Assembly (NCBI GenBank): GCA_903970455.1
Contig: CAJCIW010000092.1
Location: 1 to 8,139 of the forward strand
Direction: 5' to 3'
Length of the DNA stretch: 8,139 bases
DNA from: Verrucomicrobiota bacterium
Lineage (GTDB): Bacteria; Chlamydiota; Chlamydiia; Chlamydiales; Rhabdochlamydiaceae
The translations under genes were made by a program, and so were the position numbers. Below the pieces are notes generated by a model, which did not search any database, was not told the origin of the DNA, and was given only the letters and a program-made list of their open reading frames with translations. Of the stretch, positions 6,986-8,139 are shown one piece after another (the stretch's first letter is position 1; each line of letters begins with the position of its first letter).

Positions 6986-7501
6986 ATGAGGAAATTATTT
7001 TTATTTGCATTTATTTCATGGTTGCTACCAATAAAAATGGTCTTTTCCATGAATATCCAGGGAATTGATGTGATTTATGCGCCTCCCACGGCTGAAGAAT
7101 TTGTAGCCTTAAGAGCCGCTGCAGGGATGCGGGAAAGGAAGGTTGCCAGCGCTGAAAAAGGAATTTCTAATTCTTTGTTTTGGATCACACTTCGCAGTAA
7201 CGGCAAACTCATTGGGATGGGAAGAGTGGTTGGAGATGGAGGCACTGTCGTGCAAATTACCGACATTGCCGTCGATCCGGAGGAGCAAGGAAAAGGCTAT
7301 GGCACCTTTATTTTTGATCGGATTCAGCAGTATATTCTTGCGGAAATCCCGGATGATGCTTTTGTTTGTCTCTTTGCTGAAACAAAAATCGCCCCTTTTT
7401 ATCGAGCCAAAGGATTCGAGTTTTCTCAGGAGAAGTGGCCTGGTATGTATTGGCCATGTCTGGATAGAATTAAAATAAATGCCCAAAAAATAAAGGAGTG
7501 A
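6986..7501 (+). CDS. GNAT-family N-acetyltransferase with signal-peptide-like N-terminus
   Basis: A 171-residue protein with the GNAT fold. Motif A is VVQITDIAVDP followed by Q101-G-K-G-Y-G106, the acetyl-CoA pyrophosphate loop. Y139 in PFYRAKGF is in the place of the usual general acid, and IGMGRVVGDGG (76-86) forms the preceding strands. The acceptor cannot be named. Residues 1-21 (MRK, hydrophobic core, V-F-S before M22) read as a signal peptide or membrane anchor. The core domain could start at M22 (ATG at 7049), but that codon has no ribosome binding site, while 6986 has at least a weak AGAGAG (6971-6976). Export of an acetyl-CoA-dependent enzyme is unusual. It follows fic by 49 bp and may share its transcript; its TGA sits within a good Shine-Dalgarno region feeding the next gene. 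Confidence 0.87.
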   Translation: MRKLFLFAFISWLLPIKMVFSMNIQGIDVIYAPPTAEEFVALRAAAGMRERKVASAEKGISNSLFWITLRSNGKLIGMGRVVGDGGTVVQITDIAVDPEEQGKGYGTFIFDRIQQYILAEIPDDAFVCLFAETKIAPFYRAKGFEFSQEKWPGMYWPCLDRIKINAQKIKE

Positions 7502-7512
7502 TGGGAATTTAA
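7492..7512 (+). promoter_or_regulatory. GNAT-SnoaL junction: Shine-Dalgarno plus minimal ORF
   Basis: AAAGGAG (7492-7498) lies inside the last codons of the GNAT gene. The first ATG after it (7501, overlapping the stop as TGATG) opens only a three-codon ORF ending in TAA at 7510-7512, two bases before the 7514 start. Reinitiation or a shifted start could set the level of the downstream protein. This is a reading of the junction only. Confidence 0.35.
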
Positions 7513-7513
7513 T

Positions 7514-7954
7514 ATGACGATGACGATGCAAGAGATTTCAGACCGTTTTGAAATAATGGATTTGTTAGTTGATTACTGCTCCGCTATAGACAGCAAGTAT
7601 ATGGATGCTCTCGATCTCATTTTTACTGACGACGCACGCATCGACTATTCAAAAGCAGGTGGGCCAAACGGCAACTTGAAAACGATCAAAAGATTCCTGG
7701 TGGAAAATTTAGGGGATTTGCCACGTCAACATATGATTTCCAATTTCAAAATACGGATATTTGGAGATTTGGCTGAATCCCGCTCTCTTTGTCACAATCC
7801 ATTAGAACTACCGAGCCAAGGAGATATTCTTGAGGTGGCATTTTGGGGGCTTTGGTACAACGATAAGCTCGTTCGCACAGCTAAGGGTTGGCGCATTAAA
7901 GAAAAAGTGACTCAGCCTTGCTATAACTGGAAGATTCAAAGAACCAATTCTTAA
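7514..7954 (+). CDS. SnoaL-like / NTF2-fold protein
   Basis: A 146-residue cone-shaped alpha+beta barrel protein of the SnoaL_4 / scytalone-dehydratase-like type. The N-terminal helix pattern IMDLLVDYCSAID (14-26), then MDALDLIFTDDARIDYS (30-46), is typical, with Y21, D26 and D39/D40 where related dehydratases and isomerases have polar active-site residues. RQHMISNFKIRIFGDLAESR (71-90) carries H73, and the C-terminal WYNDKLVRTAKGWRIKEKV is a standard closing hairpin. The family spans polyketide cyclases, dehydratases and non-catalytic binders, so no reaction is assigned. Start choice: ATGs at 7514, 7520 and 7526 are all in frame; 7514 has GGGA 7 nt upstream, and AAAGGAG (7492-7498) lies 15 nt upstream. 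It begins 12 nt after the GNAT stop and is probably cotranscribed and coupled with it. No signal peptide. Confidence 0.85.
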   Translation: MTMTMQEISDRFEIMDLLVDYCSAIDSKYMDALDLIFTDDARIDYSKAGGPNGNLKTIKRFLVENLGDLPRQHMISNFKIRIFGDLAESRSLCHNPLELPSQGDILEVAFWGLWYNDKLVRTAKGWRIKEKVTQPCYNWKIQRTNS

Positions 7955-8021
7955 ATTCGAGACGTCGTGCATAGGATGAGACCGTTGCACAACTCTCACC
8001 CATCATCGCTGAAACCAGAAG

Positions 8022-8135
8022 AAAAATAACAGGATGATAGGATGGACAGGATAAGAGAAATTTTTGCCGCAAAGCGGCAGCGGCGAAGCCGCCGTTTTAT
8101 TCCCATCCTGACCATCCTATCATCCTGTTATTTTT
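8022..8135. repeat. 114-bp inverted-repeat element (MITE- or REP-like)
   Basis: Arms 8022-8052 and 8105-8135 are complementary over 31 positions with a single mismatch (8046/8111). Each arm is built from a degenerate run of AGGAT-type units (AGGATGAT, AGGATGG, ACAGGAT). The 52-bp centre holds two GC-rich hairpins. There is no coding capacity. The form suits a dispersed palindromic repeat or small non-autonomous transposable element. The right end touches the window edge, so a target duplication cannot be sought. It lies 67 bp after the SnoaL gene and could end that transcript. Confidence 0.8.
8066..8098 (+). terminator. Tandem GC-rich hairpins in the centre of the repeat
   Basis: GCCGC-AAA-GCGGC (8066-8078) and GCGGC-GAA-GCCGC (8080-8092) are two adjacent 5-bp stems with 3-nt loops, followed by GTTTTATT. 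The loop-proximal sequences also allow cross-pairing between the two stems. They could act as a Rho-independent terminator for the gene ending at 7954. Confidence 0.5.
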
Positions 8136-8139
8136 TTCT

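Noticed and set aside
5851..7501. Fic and the adjacent GNAT as a two-gene toxin-antitoxin pair
   Set aside because: The Fic protein has its own inhibitory helix, the GNAT resembles no known antitoxin and has a leader peptide, and the genes are 49 bp apart without coupling.
7109..7531. 140-codon minus-strand frame over the GNAT gene
   Set aside because: It is antisense to the GNAT fold motifs with no family resemblance and no initiation signals.
7967..7990. GTGCA/TGCAC inverted pair after the SnoaL gene
   Set aside because: Only 5 bp with a 14-nt gap and no T run; expected by chance.
1..8139. tRNA, rRNA, riboswitch, CRISPR array or complete insertion sequence
   Set aside because: No cloverleaf, conserved aptamer core, spaced direct repeats or transposase frame was seen on either strand.

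Overview
The window (8139 bp, roughly 40-45% GC by eye) carries eight intact genes and one gene cut by the left edge. It reads as a bacterial chromosome segment: compact genes, one ATGA overlap, one clear Rho-independent terminator and Shine-Dalgarno sites of very uneven strength. The combination of class II fumarase and NAD-type malic enzyme, a class II Fic protein, and several ordinary enzymes with Sec-type leaders would suit a host-associated bacterium, such as an environmental chlamydia or an amoeba-associated gammaproteobacterium. This placement is an impression and could not be tested here.

Left part (1-3813): a leader-bearing Nudix hydrolase runs off the left edge on the minus strand. 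Divergent from it lies a plus-strand run of a VOC/glyoxalase-fold protein, fumarase C and malic enzyme. The last two overlap by 4 nt and make a consecutive pathway, fumarate to malate to pyruvate, which links the TCA cycle to pyruvate and NADH.

Middle (3814-5571): a small exported protein of unknown function is preceded by a hairpin that would bury its Shine-Dalgarno sequence. A strong terminator separates it from a convergent phytanoyl-CoA-dioxygenase-family (PhyH) gene that also starts with a signal peptide.

Right part (5572-8139): a 280-bp regulatory interval leads into a Fic-domain AMPylase with an N-terminal inhibitory helix and a C-terminal winged helix. Its promoter is embedded in six 8-bp half-sites arranged symmetrically about one base (5801). 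This is the most striking structure in the window and probably an autoregulatory operator. A GNAT acetyltransferase with a leader and a SnoaL/NTF2-like protein follow closely. The window ends in a 114-bp inverted-repeat element with two GC-rich hairpins at its centre, probably a dispersed repeat or small non-autonomous mobile element.

Two themes stand out. The first is the symmetric operator around the fic promoter. The second is the run of enzymes with normally cytosolic substrates (Nudix, PhyH, GNAT) that carry export-type N-termini.
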